NCBI GenBank assembly: GCA_947561585.1
Contig: CANNZV010001636.1
Span: 234,136 to 298,135 of the forward strand
Origin: Caprella mutica
Taxonomy: Eukaryota; Arthropoda; Malacostraca; Amphipoda; Caprellidae
Reading direction: 5' to 3'
Length of the DNA stretch: 64,000 nt
Below are positions 37,901-50,568 of the stretch, piece after piece; the stretch's first letter is position 1, and every line of letters begins with the position of its first letter. Made by a program: the position numbers and the translations under genes. Under the pieces are notes generated by a model that did no database searches, had not been told where the DNA came from, and worked only from the letters and a program-made list of their open reading frames with translations.

Positions 37901-40900
37901 GGAATATTATTTGTATTGACTGTAAATAGATATTGTATGAATGTTCTTCACCGTAAGAGTTCATCCCTAGTGGAATATTATTTGTATTGACTGTAAATAG
38001 ATATTGTATGAATGTTCTTCACCGTAAGAGTTCATCTCTAGTCGAATATTATTTGTATTGACTGTAAATAGATATTGTATGAATGTTCTTCACCGTAAGA
38101 GTTCATCCCTAGTGGAATATTATTTGTATTGACTGTAAATAGATATTGTATGAATGTTCTTCACCGTAAGAGTTTATCCCTAGTGGAATATTATTTGTAT
38201 TGACTGTAAATAGATATTGTATGAATGTTCTTCACCGTAAGAGTTCATCCCTAGTGGAATATTATTTGTATTGACTGTAAATAGATATTGTACGAATGTT
38301 CTTCACCGTAAGAGTTCATCCCTAGTGGAATATTATTTGTATTGACTGTAAATAGATATTGTACGAATGTTCTTCACCGTAAGAGTTCATCCCTAGTGGA
38401 ATATTATTTGTATTGACTGTAAATAGATATTGTATGAATGTTCTTCACCGTAAGAGTTCATCCCTAGTGGAATATTATTTGTATTGACTGTAAATAGATA
38501 TTGTATGAATGTTCTTCACCGTAAGAGTTCATCCCTAGTGGAATATTATTTGTATTGACTCTAAATAGATATTGTATGAATATTCTTCACCGTAAGAGTT
38601 TATCCCTAGTGGAATATTATTTGTATTAACTGTAAATAGATATTGTACGAATGTTCTTCACCGTAAGAGTTCATCCCTAGTGGAATATTATTTGTATTGA
38701 CTCTAAATAGATATTGTATGAATATTCTTCACCGTAAGAGTTTATCCCTAGTGGAATATTATTTGTATTGACTGTAAATAGATATTGTACGAATGTTCTT
38801 CACCGTAAGAGTTCATCCCTAGTGGAATATTATTTGTATTGACTGTAAATAGATATTGTATGAATGTTCTTCACCGTAAGAGTTCATCCCTAGTGGAATA
38901 TTATTTGTATTGACTGTAAATAGATATTGTATGAATGTTCTTCACCGTAAGAGTTTATCCCTAGTGGAATATTATTTGTATTGACTGTAAATAGATATTG
39001 TATGAATGTTCTTCACCGTAAGAGTTTATCCCTAGTGGAATATTATTTGTATTGACTGTAAATAGATATTGTATGAATGTTCTTCACCGTAAGAGTTCAT
39101 CCCTAGTGGAATATTATTTGTATTGACTGTAAATAGATATTGTATGAATGTTCTTCACCGTAAGAGTTCATCCCTAGTGGAATATTATTTGTATTGACTG
39201 TAAATAGATATTGTATGAATGTTCTTCACCATAAGAGTTCATCCCTAGTGGAATATTATTTATATTGACTGTAAATAGATATTGTATGAATGTTCTTCAC
39301 CGTAAGAGTTTATCCCTAGTGGAATATTATTTGTATTGACTGTAAATAGATATTGTATGAATGTTCTTCACCGTAAGAGTTTATCCCTAGTTGAATATTA
39401 TTTTATTGACTGTAAATAGATATTGTATGAATGTTCTTCACCGTAAGAGTTCATCCCTAGTGGAATATTATTTGTATTGACTGTAAATAGATATTGTATG
39501 AATGTTCTTCACCGTAAGAGTTCATCCCTAGTGGAATATTATTTGTATTGACTGTAAATAGATATTGTATGAATGTTCTTCACCGTAAGAGTTCATCCCT
39601 AGTGGAATATTATTTGTATTGACTGTAAATAGATATTGTATGAATGTTCTTCACCGTAAGAGTTCATCTCTAGTCGAATATTATTTGTATTGACTGTAAA
39701 TAGATATTGTATGAATGTTCTTCACCGTAAGAGTTCATCCCTAGTGGAATATTATTTGTATTGACTGTAAATAGATATTGTATGAATGTTCTTCACCGTA
39801 AGAGTTTATCCCTAGTGGAATATTATTTGTATTGACTGTAAATAGATATTGTATGAATGTTCTTCACCGTAAGAGTTCATCCCTAGTGGAATATTATTTG
39901 TATTGACTCTAAATAGATATTGTACGAATGTTCTTCACCGTAAGAGTTCATCCCTAGTGGAATATTATTTGTATTGACTGTAAATAGATATTGTACGAAT
40001 GTTCTTCACCGTAAGAGTTCATCCCTAGTGGAATATTATTTGTATTGACTGTAAATAGATATTGTATGAATGTTCTTCACCGTAAAAGTTCATCCCTAGT
40101 GGAATATTATTTGTATTGACTGTAAATAGATATTGTATGAATGTTCTTCACCGTAAGAGTTCATCCCTAGTGGAATATTATTTGTATTGACTCTAAATAG
40201 ATATTGTATGAATATTCTTCACCGTAAGAGTTTATCCCTAGTGGAATATTATTTGTATTGACTGTAAATAGATATTGTACGAATGTTCTTCACCGTAAGA
40301 GTTCATCCCTAGTGGAATATTATTTGTATTGACTGTAAATAGATATTGTATGAATGTTCTTCACCGTAAGAGTTCATCCCTAGTGGAATATTATTTGTAT
40401 TGACTGTAAATAGATATTGTATGAATGTTCTTCACCGTAAGAGTTCATCCCTAGTGGAATATTATTTGTATTGACTCTAAATAGATATTGTATGAATATT
40501 CTTCACCGTAAGAGTTCATCCCTAGTGGAATATTATTTGTATTGACTGTAAATAGATATTGTATGAATATTCTTCACCGTAAGAGTTCATCCCTAGTGGA
40601 ATATTATTTGTATTGACTGTAAATAGATATTGTATGAATGTTCTTCACCGTAAGAGTTCATCCCTAGTGGAATATTATTTGTATTGACTGTAAATAGATA
40701 TTGTATGAATGTTCTTCACCGTAAGAGTTCATCCCTAGTGGAATATTATTTGTATTGACTCTAAATAGATATTGTATGAATATTCTTCACCGTAAGAGTT
40801 CATCCCTAGTGGAATATTATTTGTATTGACTGTAAATAGATATTGTATGAATATTCTTCACCGTAAGAGTTCATCCCTAGTGGAATATTATTTGTATTGC

Positions 40901-43900
40901 CTGTGAACAGATATTGCATGAATGTTCTTCACCGTAAGAGTTCATCCCTAGTGGAATATTATTTGTATTGACTGTAAATAGATATTGTATGAATATTCTT
41001 CACCGTAAGAGTTCATCCCTAGTGGAATATTATTTGTATTGCCTGTGAACAGATATTGCATGAATGTTCTTCACCGTAAGAGTTTATCCCTAGTGGAATA
41101 TTATTTGTATTGACTGTAAATAGATATTGTACGAATGTTCTTCACCGTAAGAGTTCATCCCTAGTGGAATATTATTTGTATTGACTGTAAATAGATATTG
41201 TATGAATGTTCTTCACCGTAAGAGTTCATCCCTAGTGGAATATTATTTGTATTGACTGTAAATAGATATTGTATGAATGTTCTTCACCGTAAGAGTTCAT
41301 CCCTAGTGGAATATTATTTGTATTGACTCTAAATAGATATTGTATGAATATTCTTCACCGTAAGAGTTCATCCCTAGTGGAATATTATTTGTATTGACTG
41401 TAAATAGATATTGTATGAATATTCTTCACCGTAAGAGTTCATCCCTAGTGGAATATTATTTGTATTGACTGTAAATAGATATTGTATGAATGTTCTTCAC
41501 CGTAAGAGTTCATCCCTAGTGGAATATTATTTGTATTGACTGTAAATAGATATTGTATGAATGTTCTTCACCGTAAGAGTTCATCCCTAGTGGAATATTA
41601 TTTGTATTGACTCTAAATAGATATTGTATGAATATTCTTCACCGTAAGAGTTCATCCCTAGTGGAATATTATTTGTATTGACTGTAAATAGATATTGTAT
41701 GAATATTCTTCACCGTAAGAGTTCATCCCTAGTGGAATATTATTTGTATTGCCTGTGAACAGATATTGCATGAATGTTCTTCACCGTAAGAGTTCATCCC
41801 TAGTGGAATATTATTTGTATTGACTGTAAATAGATATTGTATGAATGTTCTTCACCGTAAGAGTTCATCCCTAGTCGAATATTATTTGTATTGACTGCAA
41901 ATAGATATTGTATGAATGTTCTTCACCGTAAGAGTTTATCCCTAGTGGAATATTATTTGTATTAACTGTAAATAGATATTGTATGAATGTTCTTCACCGT
42001 AAGAGTTCATCCCTAGTGGAATATTATTTGTATTGACTGTAAATAGATATTGTATGAATGTTCTTCACCGTAAGAGTTTATCCCTAGTGGAATATTATTT
42101 GTATTGACTGTAAATAGATATTGTATGAATGTTCTTCACCGTAAGAGTTCATCCCTAGTGGAATATTATTTGTATTGACTGTAAATAGATATTGTATGAA
42201 TGTTCTTCACCGTAAGAGTTCATCCCTAGTGGAATATTATTTGTATTGACTGTAAATAGATATTGTATGAATGTTCTTCACCGAAAGAGTTCATCCATAG
42301 TGGATTATTATTTGTATTGACTGTAAATAGATATTGTATGAATGTTCTTCACCGTAAGAGTTCATCCCTAGTGGAATATTATTTGTATTGACTGTAAATA
42401 GATATTGTATGAATGTTCTTCACCGTAAGAGTTCATCCCTAGTGTAATATTATTTGTATTGACTGTAAATAGATATTGTATGAATGTTCTTCACCGTAAG
42501 AGTTCATCCCTAGTGTAATATTATTTGTATTGACTGTAAATAGATATTGTATGAATGTTCTTCACCGTAAGAGTTCATCCCTAGTGGAATATTATTTGTA
42601 TTCACTGTAAATAGATATTGTATGAATGTTCTTCACCGTAAGAGTTCATCCCTAGTGTAATATTATTTGTATTGACTGTAAATAGATATTGTATGAATGT
42701 TCTTCACCGTAAGAGTTCATCCCTAGTGGAATATTATTTGTATTGACTGTAAATAGATATTGTATGAATGTTCTTCACCGTAAGAGTTCATCCCTAGTGG
42801 AATATTATTTGTATTGACTCTAAATAGATATTGTATGAATATTCTTCACCGTAAGAGTTCATCCCTAGTGGAATATTATTTGTATTGACTGTAAATAGAT
42901 ATTGTATGAATATTCTTCACCGTAAGAGTTCATCCCTAGTGGAATATTATTTGTATTGCCTGTGAACAGATATTGCATGAATGTTCTTCACCGTAAGAGT
43001 TCATCCCTAGTGGAATATTATTTGTATTGACTGTAAATAGATATTGTATGAATATTCTTCACCGTAAGAGTTCATCCCTAGTGGAATATTATTTGTATTG
43101 CCTGTGAACAGATATTGCATGAATGTTCTTCACCGTAAGAGTTTATCCCTAGTGGAATATTATTTGTATTGACTGTAAATAGATATTGTACGAATGTTCT
43201 TCACCGTAAGAGTTCATCCCTAGTGGAATATTATTTGTATTGACTGTAAATAGATATTGTATGAATGTTCTTCACCGTAAGAGTTCATCCCTAGTGGAAT
43301 ATTATTTGTATTGACTGTAAATAGATATTGTATGAATGTTCTTCACCGTAAGAGTTCATCCCTAGTGGAATATTATTTGTATTGACTCTAAATAGATATT
43401 GTATGAATATTCTTCACCGTAAGAGTTCATCCCTAGTGGAATATTATTTGTATTGACTGTAAATAGATATTGTATGAATATTCTTCACCGTAAGAGTTCA
43501 TCCCTAGTGGAATATTATTTGTATTGACTGTAAATAGATATTGTATGAATGTTCTTCACCGTAAGAGTTCATCCCTAGTGGAATATTATTTGTATTGACT
43601 GTAAATAGATATTGTATGAATGTTCTTCACCGTAAGAGTTCATCCCTAGTGGAATATTATTTGTATTGACTCTAAATAGATATTGTATGAATATTCTTCA
43701 CCGTAAGAGTTCATCCCTAGTGGAATATTATTTGTATTGACTGTAAATAGATATTGTATGAATATTCTTCACCGTAAGAGTTCATCCCTAGTGGAATATT
43801 ATTTGTATTGCCTGTGAACAGATATTGCATGAATGTTCTTCACCGTAAGAGTTCATCCCTAGTGGAATATTATTTGTATTGACTGTAAATAGATATTGTA

Positions 43901-46490
43901 TGAATGTTCTTCACCGTAAGAGTTCATCCCTAGTCGAATATTATTTGTATTGACTGCAAATAGATATTGTATGAATGTTCTTCACCGTAAGAGTTTATCC
44001 CTAGTGGAATATTATTTGTATTAACTGTAAATAGATATTGTATGAATGTTCTTCACCGTAAGAGTTCATCCCTAGTGGAATATTATTTGTATTGACTGTA
44101 AATAGATATTGTATGAATGTTCTTCACCGTAAGAGTTTATCCCTAGTGGAATATTATTTGTATTGACTGTAAATAGATATTGTATGAATGTTCTTCACCG
44201 TAAGAGTTCATCCCTAGTGGAATATTATTTGTATTGACTGTAAATAGATATTGTATGAATGTTCTTCACCGTAAGAGTTCATCCCTAGTGGAATATTATT
44301 TGTATTGACTGTAAATAGATATTGTATGAATGTTCTTCACCGAAAGAGTTCATCCATAGTGGATTATTATTTGTATTGACTGTAAATAGATATTGTATGA
44401 ATGTTCTTCACCGTAAGAGTTCATCCCTAGTGGAATATTATTTGTATTGACTGTAAATAGATATTGTATGAATGTTCTTCACCGTAAGAGTTCATCCCTA
44501 GTGTAATATTATTTGTATTGACTGTAAATAGATATTGTATGAATGTTCTTCACCGTAAGAGTTCATCCCTAGTGTAATATTATTTGTATTGACTGTAAAT
44601 AGATATTGTATGAATGTTCTTCACCGTAAGAGTTCATCCCTAGTGGAATATTATTTGTATTCACTGTAAATAGATATTGTATGAATGTTCTTCACCGTAA
44701 GAGTTCATCCCTAGTGTAATATTATTTGTATTGACTGTAAATAGATATTGTATGAATGTTCTTCACCGTAAGAGTTCATCCCTAGTGGAATATTATTTGT
44801 ATTGACTGTAAATAGATATTGTATGAATGTTCTTCACCGTAAGAGTTCATCCCTAGTGGAATATTATTTGTATTGACTCTAAATAGATATTGTATGAATA
44901 TTCTTCACCGTAAGAGTTCATCCCTAGTGGAATATTATTTGTATTGACTGTAAATAGATATTGTATGAATATTCTTCACCGTAAGAGTTCATCCCTAGTG
45001 GAATATTATTTGTATTGCCTGTGAACAGATATTGCATGAATGTTCTTCACCGTAAGAGTTCATCCCTAGTGGAATATTATTTGTATTGACTGTAAATAGA
45101 TATTGTATGAATATTCTTCACCGTAAGAGTTCATCCCTAGTGGAATATTATTTGTATTGCCTGTGAACAGATATTGCATGAATGTTCTTCACCGTAAGAG
45201 TTTATCCCTAGTGGAATATTATTTGTATTGACTGTAAATAGATATTGTACGAATGTTCTTCACCGTAAGAGTTCATCCCTAGTGGAATATTATTTGTATT
45301 GACTGTAAATAGATATTGTATGAATGTTCTTCACCGTAAGAGTTCATCCCTAGTGGAATATTATTTGTATTGACTGTAAATAGATATTGTATGAATGTTC
45401 TTCACCGTAAGAGTTCATCCCTAGTGGAATATTATTTGTATTGACTCTAAATAGATATTGTATGAATATTCTTCACCGTAAGAGTTCATCCCTAGTGGAA
45501 TATTATTTGTATTGACTGTAAATAGATATTGTATGAATATTCTTCACCGTAAGAGTTCATCCCTAGTGGAATATTATTTGTATTGACTGTAAATAGATAT
45601 TGTATGAATGTTCTTCACCGTAAGAGTTCATCCCTAGTGGAATATTATTTGTATTGACTGTAAATAGATATTGTATGAATGTTCTTCACCGTAAGAGTTC
45701 ATCCCTAGTCGAATATTATTTGTATTGACTGCAAATAGATATTGTATGAATGTTCTTCACCGTAAGAGTTTATCCCTAGTGGAATATTATTTGTATTAAC
45801 TGCAAATAGATATTGTATGAATGTTCTTCACCGTAAGAGTTCATCCCTAGTGGAATATTATTTGTATTGACTGTAAATAGATATTGTATGAATGTTCTTC
45901 ACCGTAAGAGTTTATCCCTAGTGGAATATTATTTGTATTGACTGTAAATAGATATTGTATGAATGTTCTTCACCGTAAGAGTTCATCCCTAGTGGAATAT
46001 TATTTGTATTGACTGTAAATAGATATTGTATGAATGTTCTTCACCGTAAGAGTTCATCCCTAGTGGAATATTATTTGTATTGACTGTAAATAGATATTGT
46101 ATGAATGTTCTTCACCGAAAGAGTTCATCCATAGTGGATTATTATTTGTATTGACTGTAAATAGATATTGTATGAATGTTCTTCACCGTAAGAGTTCATC
46201 CCTAGTGGAATATTATTTGTATTGACTGTAAATAGATATTGTATGAATGTTCTTCACCGTAAGAGTTCATCCCTAGTGTAATATTATTTGTATTGACTGT
46301 AAATAGATATTGTATGAATGTTCTTCACCGTAAGAGTTCATCCCTAGTGGAATATTATTTGTATTGACTGTAAATAGATATTGTATGAATGTTCTTCACC
46401 GTAAGAGTTCATCCCTAGTGTAATATTATTTGTATTGACTGTAAATAGATATTGTATGAATGTTCTTCACCGTAAGAGTTCATCCCTAGT
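25982..46490 (+). repeat. 71-bp satellite array, about 289 monomers
   Basis: Uninterrupted head-to-tail array of a 71-bp AT-rich monomer running AATATTATTTGTATTGACTG, TAAATAGATATTGTATGAAT, GTTCTTCACCGTAAGAGTTC, ATCCCTAGTGG. Consecutive landmark words are exactly 71 bp apart. Exceptions are a 74-bp second monomer (extra TCA near 26,082) and 70-bp monomers (TATTTTATTG) near 34,861, 36,635, 37,770 and 39,400. Recurrent single-base variants (GACTGCA, GTACGAA, GACTCTA, TTCACTG, TTTATCC) are arranged in ordered blocks, showing higher-order structure. No spacers, no open frame and no promoter are seen. A centromeric, pericentromeric or other heterochromatic role is plausible but not shown. Confidence 0.99.
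40830..46490 (+). repeat. 2059-bp higher-order repeat (29 monomers), about 2.7 copies
   Basis: The rare marker CTGTGAACAG starts at 40,901, 41,043, 41,753; then 42,960, 43,102, 43,812; then 45,019, 45,161. Each set is shifted by exactly 2059 bp. Another marker (CTAGTCGAATATT) starts at 41,871, 43,930 and 45,705. The last interval is 1775, so the third copy has lost four monomers (284 bp), including the third CTGTGAACAG monomer. Confidence 0.95.
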
Positions 46491-47087
46491 GTAGTATTAT
46501 ATTCTATCTACAAAGCAACGAATTACTTTGCTATTCATGACTTAAGTTATCAAATAAAAGAATTCAGAAGCTCTTCTGTAACCTTTACATCAGAATATTT
46601 CTGTCAAAATATTTCAAAGAGAAACTCAATTCGATAGAAAGAAAGGAGAACAATAATTATTCCTTTTATTTAGTTAGACTTTTTTATATATTTAATGTAG
46701 CGAATTCATATAACCTAAAGTTTATTCTGATATTCCACTGGAATCACCACTGTAATATGAATTAATTAATAATTTTAATTGATTAAAATATGATTTATGT
46801 TCAATTAATATAATATGATTTGCGTTCAATTGATTTAAATATGATATATTTTCAATTAATATATATATATGATTTATGTTCAATCTAACTTCAAATGATA
46901 TAGTTTACAATCTCAGTAATCTACATCAAATAATTATAATTTCTGAAGGTTTACTTTGCTACATTTACCATTACAGTGTCTGCATAGAATGTATGTAATA
47001 GTACAATAATTCTAATAATTACATTAAGCTATTCTTGGTACTAGCGTGCTGCGACTCGTTCTCTTTTTATCATTCCCATAACAGTCG

Positions 47088-47100
47088 CTAGATGGCGCTG
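47088..47100 (+). promoter_or_regulatory. CTCF-like motif
   Basis: CTAGATGGCGCTG contains AGATGGCGC, which matches the core recognised by insect CTCF. It is a single short match, so chance or a decayed dispersed repeat is equally possible. Confidence 0.25.
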
Positions 47101-48125
47101 TATGTGGTCACAGTGACACGCATTTGGCTATGATGAGGTCACGATACACCCTTGGCACCTGTTCAGCAGGATCTTCTCCTTATTTATTAATTATAAGTTA
47201 TTTTGTAATAGGTTTTGTGATTGGTTTAGAAATGTTTAAGTGTATGTAGCATTCAGAATTATAAATTAAATTAGTTAGCTACATCGGAAAAAGAGATTGT
47301 ATGATAATAAAATGTTACTACCTGCATTAGTCTAGGTATCTTTTTGCTCAAATTAGCTAATAAAAGATTTAATATTGTGTTTGTGATAGTCAGGTAAAGA
47401 TTTAAACTATATCGTTAGAGCTTAGATATTGTAATAAAAAATGAACCTTTTTCTATGTGAAATGTGCAAGCCAATTAGTACTTGATAACTTATAGAGATT
47501 CTTATGACTCTAAGTTTGGGGTGGTCACTCCTTCCACTATCAGTACCATCTGTGTACCGTACTGTAACCTTTTAATTTACACTCTAAGATGTTGTTATTA
47601 TGAAAGTTTAGGTTTCGTGTAAAATTTCACGGTTTTGTGGACGAAAAACAGGTTTTGTGGAAAAATTCCAGGTTTTGTTGATTTTTCCCCGGTTTAGTGT
47701 AAATTTGGGTTTAGTTGATTTCGTTATCACAACACTCTTGTTTTGTGGATATCTAGTTGAGTTGCCAAGTAATATTGAATAGATTCCATTAGTCACTAGA
47801 TATATTGCTAGTGATCGTGCATCACTACTAATGAATTTAATGTCTTGCAGCTTATGTCGGTATAATATGTATGTTTTATGTATGCAAAATATACGCAAAT
47901 GATACTGAATATGCTATATTTATATATACAAATTAATAAGCTATATTTTCTCCAATTATTTGTATTTAACTCTTTTGTCATGCATTTTTATTATTTAATC
48001 TTAAACAGGCCTCCTATGTTGCTATCTGGTTAAATATAAAACATTAAATTTTTCAATTTCATTATCTACCTAGTTAAGTACCTATCTAATTAGAATTCGT
48101 TTCTAGTTTCAATTCCTAGTACCTA

Positions 48126-48347
48126 GGGTAAGTTCCGAATTACCGGTCGGTTTCACATCTCCGATCATATAAGAAAAAACTAGATATATAATAATGATTA
48201 TTTAATTGTCATTTAAATTGGTATCTATGAAACCTGCAAGTATCACAGATACCAATTAAAATTAAAATTAAATAATTAGGCATTACTGTACAATTTTTTC
48301 TTACATGACCGGAGATGTGAAACCAACCGATAATTTGGAACTTACCC
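48126..48347. mobile_element. TA-type MITE, copy 9
   Basis: Ends GGGTAAGTTCCGAATTACCG and, complemented, GGGTAAGTTCCAAATTATCG, with TA on both flanks. The inner palindrome is GGTATCTATGAAACCTGCAA then GTATCACAGATACC. This is the best-preserved dispersed copy outside the gene cluster. Confidence 0.9.
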
Positions 48348-48483
48348 TAAAACTACTTTAAGAAAAAATTAAACAGAAAGTATTAAATAAAACATAATTA
48401 ATTATTTTTATTTCAAGTAAACATCATAAGTAATATACCTATGTTAGAATAACTACCAAGATTAGCCTAAAATAACGTACTAG

Positions 48484-48517
48484 TTAGGTTAGGTTAGGTT
48501 AGGTTAGGTTAGGTTAG
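48484..48517 (+). repeat. Interstitial (TTAGG)6 telomere-type tract
   Basis: Six perfect TTAGG units followed by TTAG. TTAGG is the telomere repeat of most arthropods. Six units is far too short for a telomere and is flanked by ordinary sequence on both sides. Confidence 0.9.
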
Positions 48518-50568
48518 AAGACAGACCGCGAAAAATTAAAGTTATACTTGTTTTGGTACAAAATGAGGTAACAAATACTGATTTCAGCTCTAAAATTAAT
48601 TTAATTCTTTTCAATTTACGAATAATCGAGCTAAACAAATATAAATTAACCTTCTCTACCCTAAATACATTTTTTAATGTATATATATAAAGTTATAAGG
48701 CATGATATACCCTAATTGACAAATTACTTACAATTTTCAAAAATATAACCGTTATTATAGGTGGGAGAAAATGGATATTGATTTTTTCTGAACCAAATAC
48801 GCCACCAATTGAGCCGTAATTTTCACAGAATATGTATTCAGTGCAAAGCAATGTACTTGTAAATTCTTAGCTTGTATAATGGAAGAATTAATTAATTAAA
48901 CGAATATTTGTGAAATGTCCAATACGCAGAAAATCTTTTAGCTATAAGTCACCTAAGTCAAAAATGCAACTACTGCGTTTTTTGAGGGAATTTGAATTAA
49001 AAAAAATTATACGATGATAAGGGGAATGTTGGTTCATGTAAAAGATGTACTTCCCATAGGCCTATAGGCCTACCTTTTCCACTTATCAGAGTTTTAGGTT
49101 TTGTGGAAGTTATCGACATTATAGGTTTTGTGGATTTTTCTTCTTTTTCAGTTAAAATGTAATAAATTTGACTGTTCAATTGCGAAACCATTATCAGATA
49201 AGATCGTTTTGAACTAGCCAAGTAATAATATATTAGTAACACATAGAAATTTATTTTATATTTTGAGTTATCATTAAAATTTTAAAAATCCACAAAACCA
49301 GCCCAACTTTCAGATCTTGTTGTGTTATCATCTGTAAGACATATCCGTGCAAGTAATTATAATACAGTGTCCTTTTGAAGTTGGAACTGCATTATCATTC
49401 CACTCGTAAAATATATTTCACAGTGGTATGACAGTGGTATTATTATTAGTTCACATTAAATATAGAAACAGTTTTTATACGAATTTAGCTGCACAGTAAT
49501 AACTAATACGTAACTGTACGGGAAATACCTTTATGACTTTCCTTGATTGGCTAACGACTCTACACATGGAAAGAAAGAAATTTACTTCAATTTAGTTACT
49601 CAAAACGTAAATATAATTTTCAACCATTTTCTTTTGTTTCAACGTTTTTTTCAATTCACTAAGAACAAGTCATTTGAATAAGAGTGACATGCCAAGGTTT
49701 TCCCCTTGAGTTTAATCTCATCTTGCTATGATTTATTCAACTGAATGGAAGACGAATACCAAGGAGCTACGGCCGTGGGCGTATAATTCTGATCCCAAAT
49801 AGGGACCTCAATTCGACAAATTGGAGTAAACAGAAATCCAGAACAAATTTGAAGTTCTCATTTTCAATGAATAACATTACAGAAACTACAGAAATGTCAG
49901 TTAAATCTGGAACGTGCAGACATGAAAATTGATTTCATTTTACATTTTTAAAACCAAGCTTAAGAATTTGATTAATGACGATAATCGAAGATAAATTGTT
50001 AATCTAATAAATGATTCGATGAGAACCTAATCACAATTAACCATAAATTAAAAACACTTTTTGTGTTTCGTCGGACATTCCCGATAACAATTTCAGAAAT
50101 AATATTCACAATGAAATAAAATAAATATTAATGACAAAAATAAACGATTTACCAATTTCAAATTTTCAGTCCAAAACTTTATCAAATCTACAAATTCTCT
50201 CCAGGTTAGAACAGTGTATGCAAATATCCTTCCTAAGTTCCATGTTCCGTTAAATATTTTGCTGCTCTACATCGGCGGAAGGTAATATTGTATATCCATC
50301 AGTGACGTCAGAGTTACTCCTGAGATTTCCAGTCCGTCTTTTAGGATTGAGACACAAACGAGAATCTACGAGCTGCGGTCACAGCAAAGTGGAGACAAAA
50401 TAACAACATTTGGGCCATTCCGCCCAGAACCACCAACTGCACTTGGCTCAAACGGACGGTTTGGAATTCGTATTGTGTTTTAAATTTATTAATTGGTTTC
50501 AAAATGCTTAATTAATTGATTTAGAAAATTATACAATTAGTTTGCATTAAATAATTAAATAATCATTC

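Larger units (their letters stand above)
46491..50568. other. 4.1-kb non-satellite spacer between inverted satellite arrays
   Basis: AT-rich, no supported gene. It contains a CTCF-like motif (47,088), two clusters of a GGTTTTGTGGA word (47,630-47,700 and 49,090-49,135), a TA-type MITE (48,126) and a short TTAGG tract (48,484). Open frames at 47,608-47,898 and 48,997-49,242 (both minus) arise partly from the GGTTTTGTGGA words (read as STKP) and have no recognisable domain. Confidence 0.6.

Noticed and set aside
25982..46490. CRISPR-like regularly spaced repeat array
   Set aside because: The whole 71-bp period is conserved. There are no unique spacers, no cas genes, and the setting is eukaryotic.
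47608..49242. Two minus-strand frames in the spacer (47,608-47,898 and 48,997-49,242)
   Set aside because: Their shared STKP motif comes from GGTTTTGTGGA repeats. No family is recognisable.
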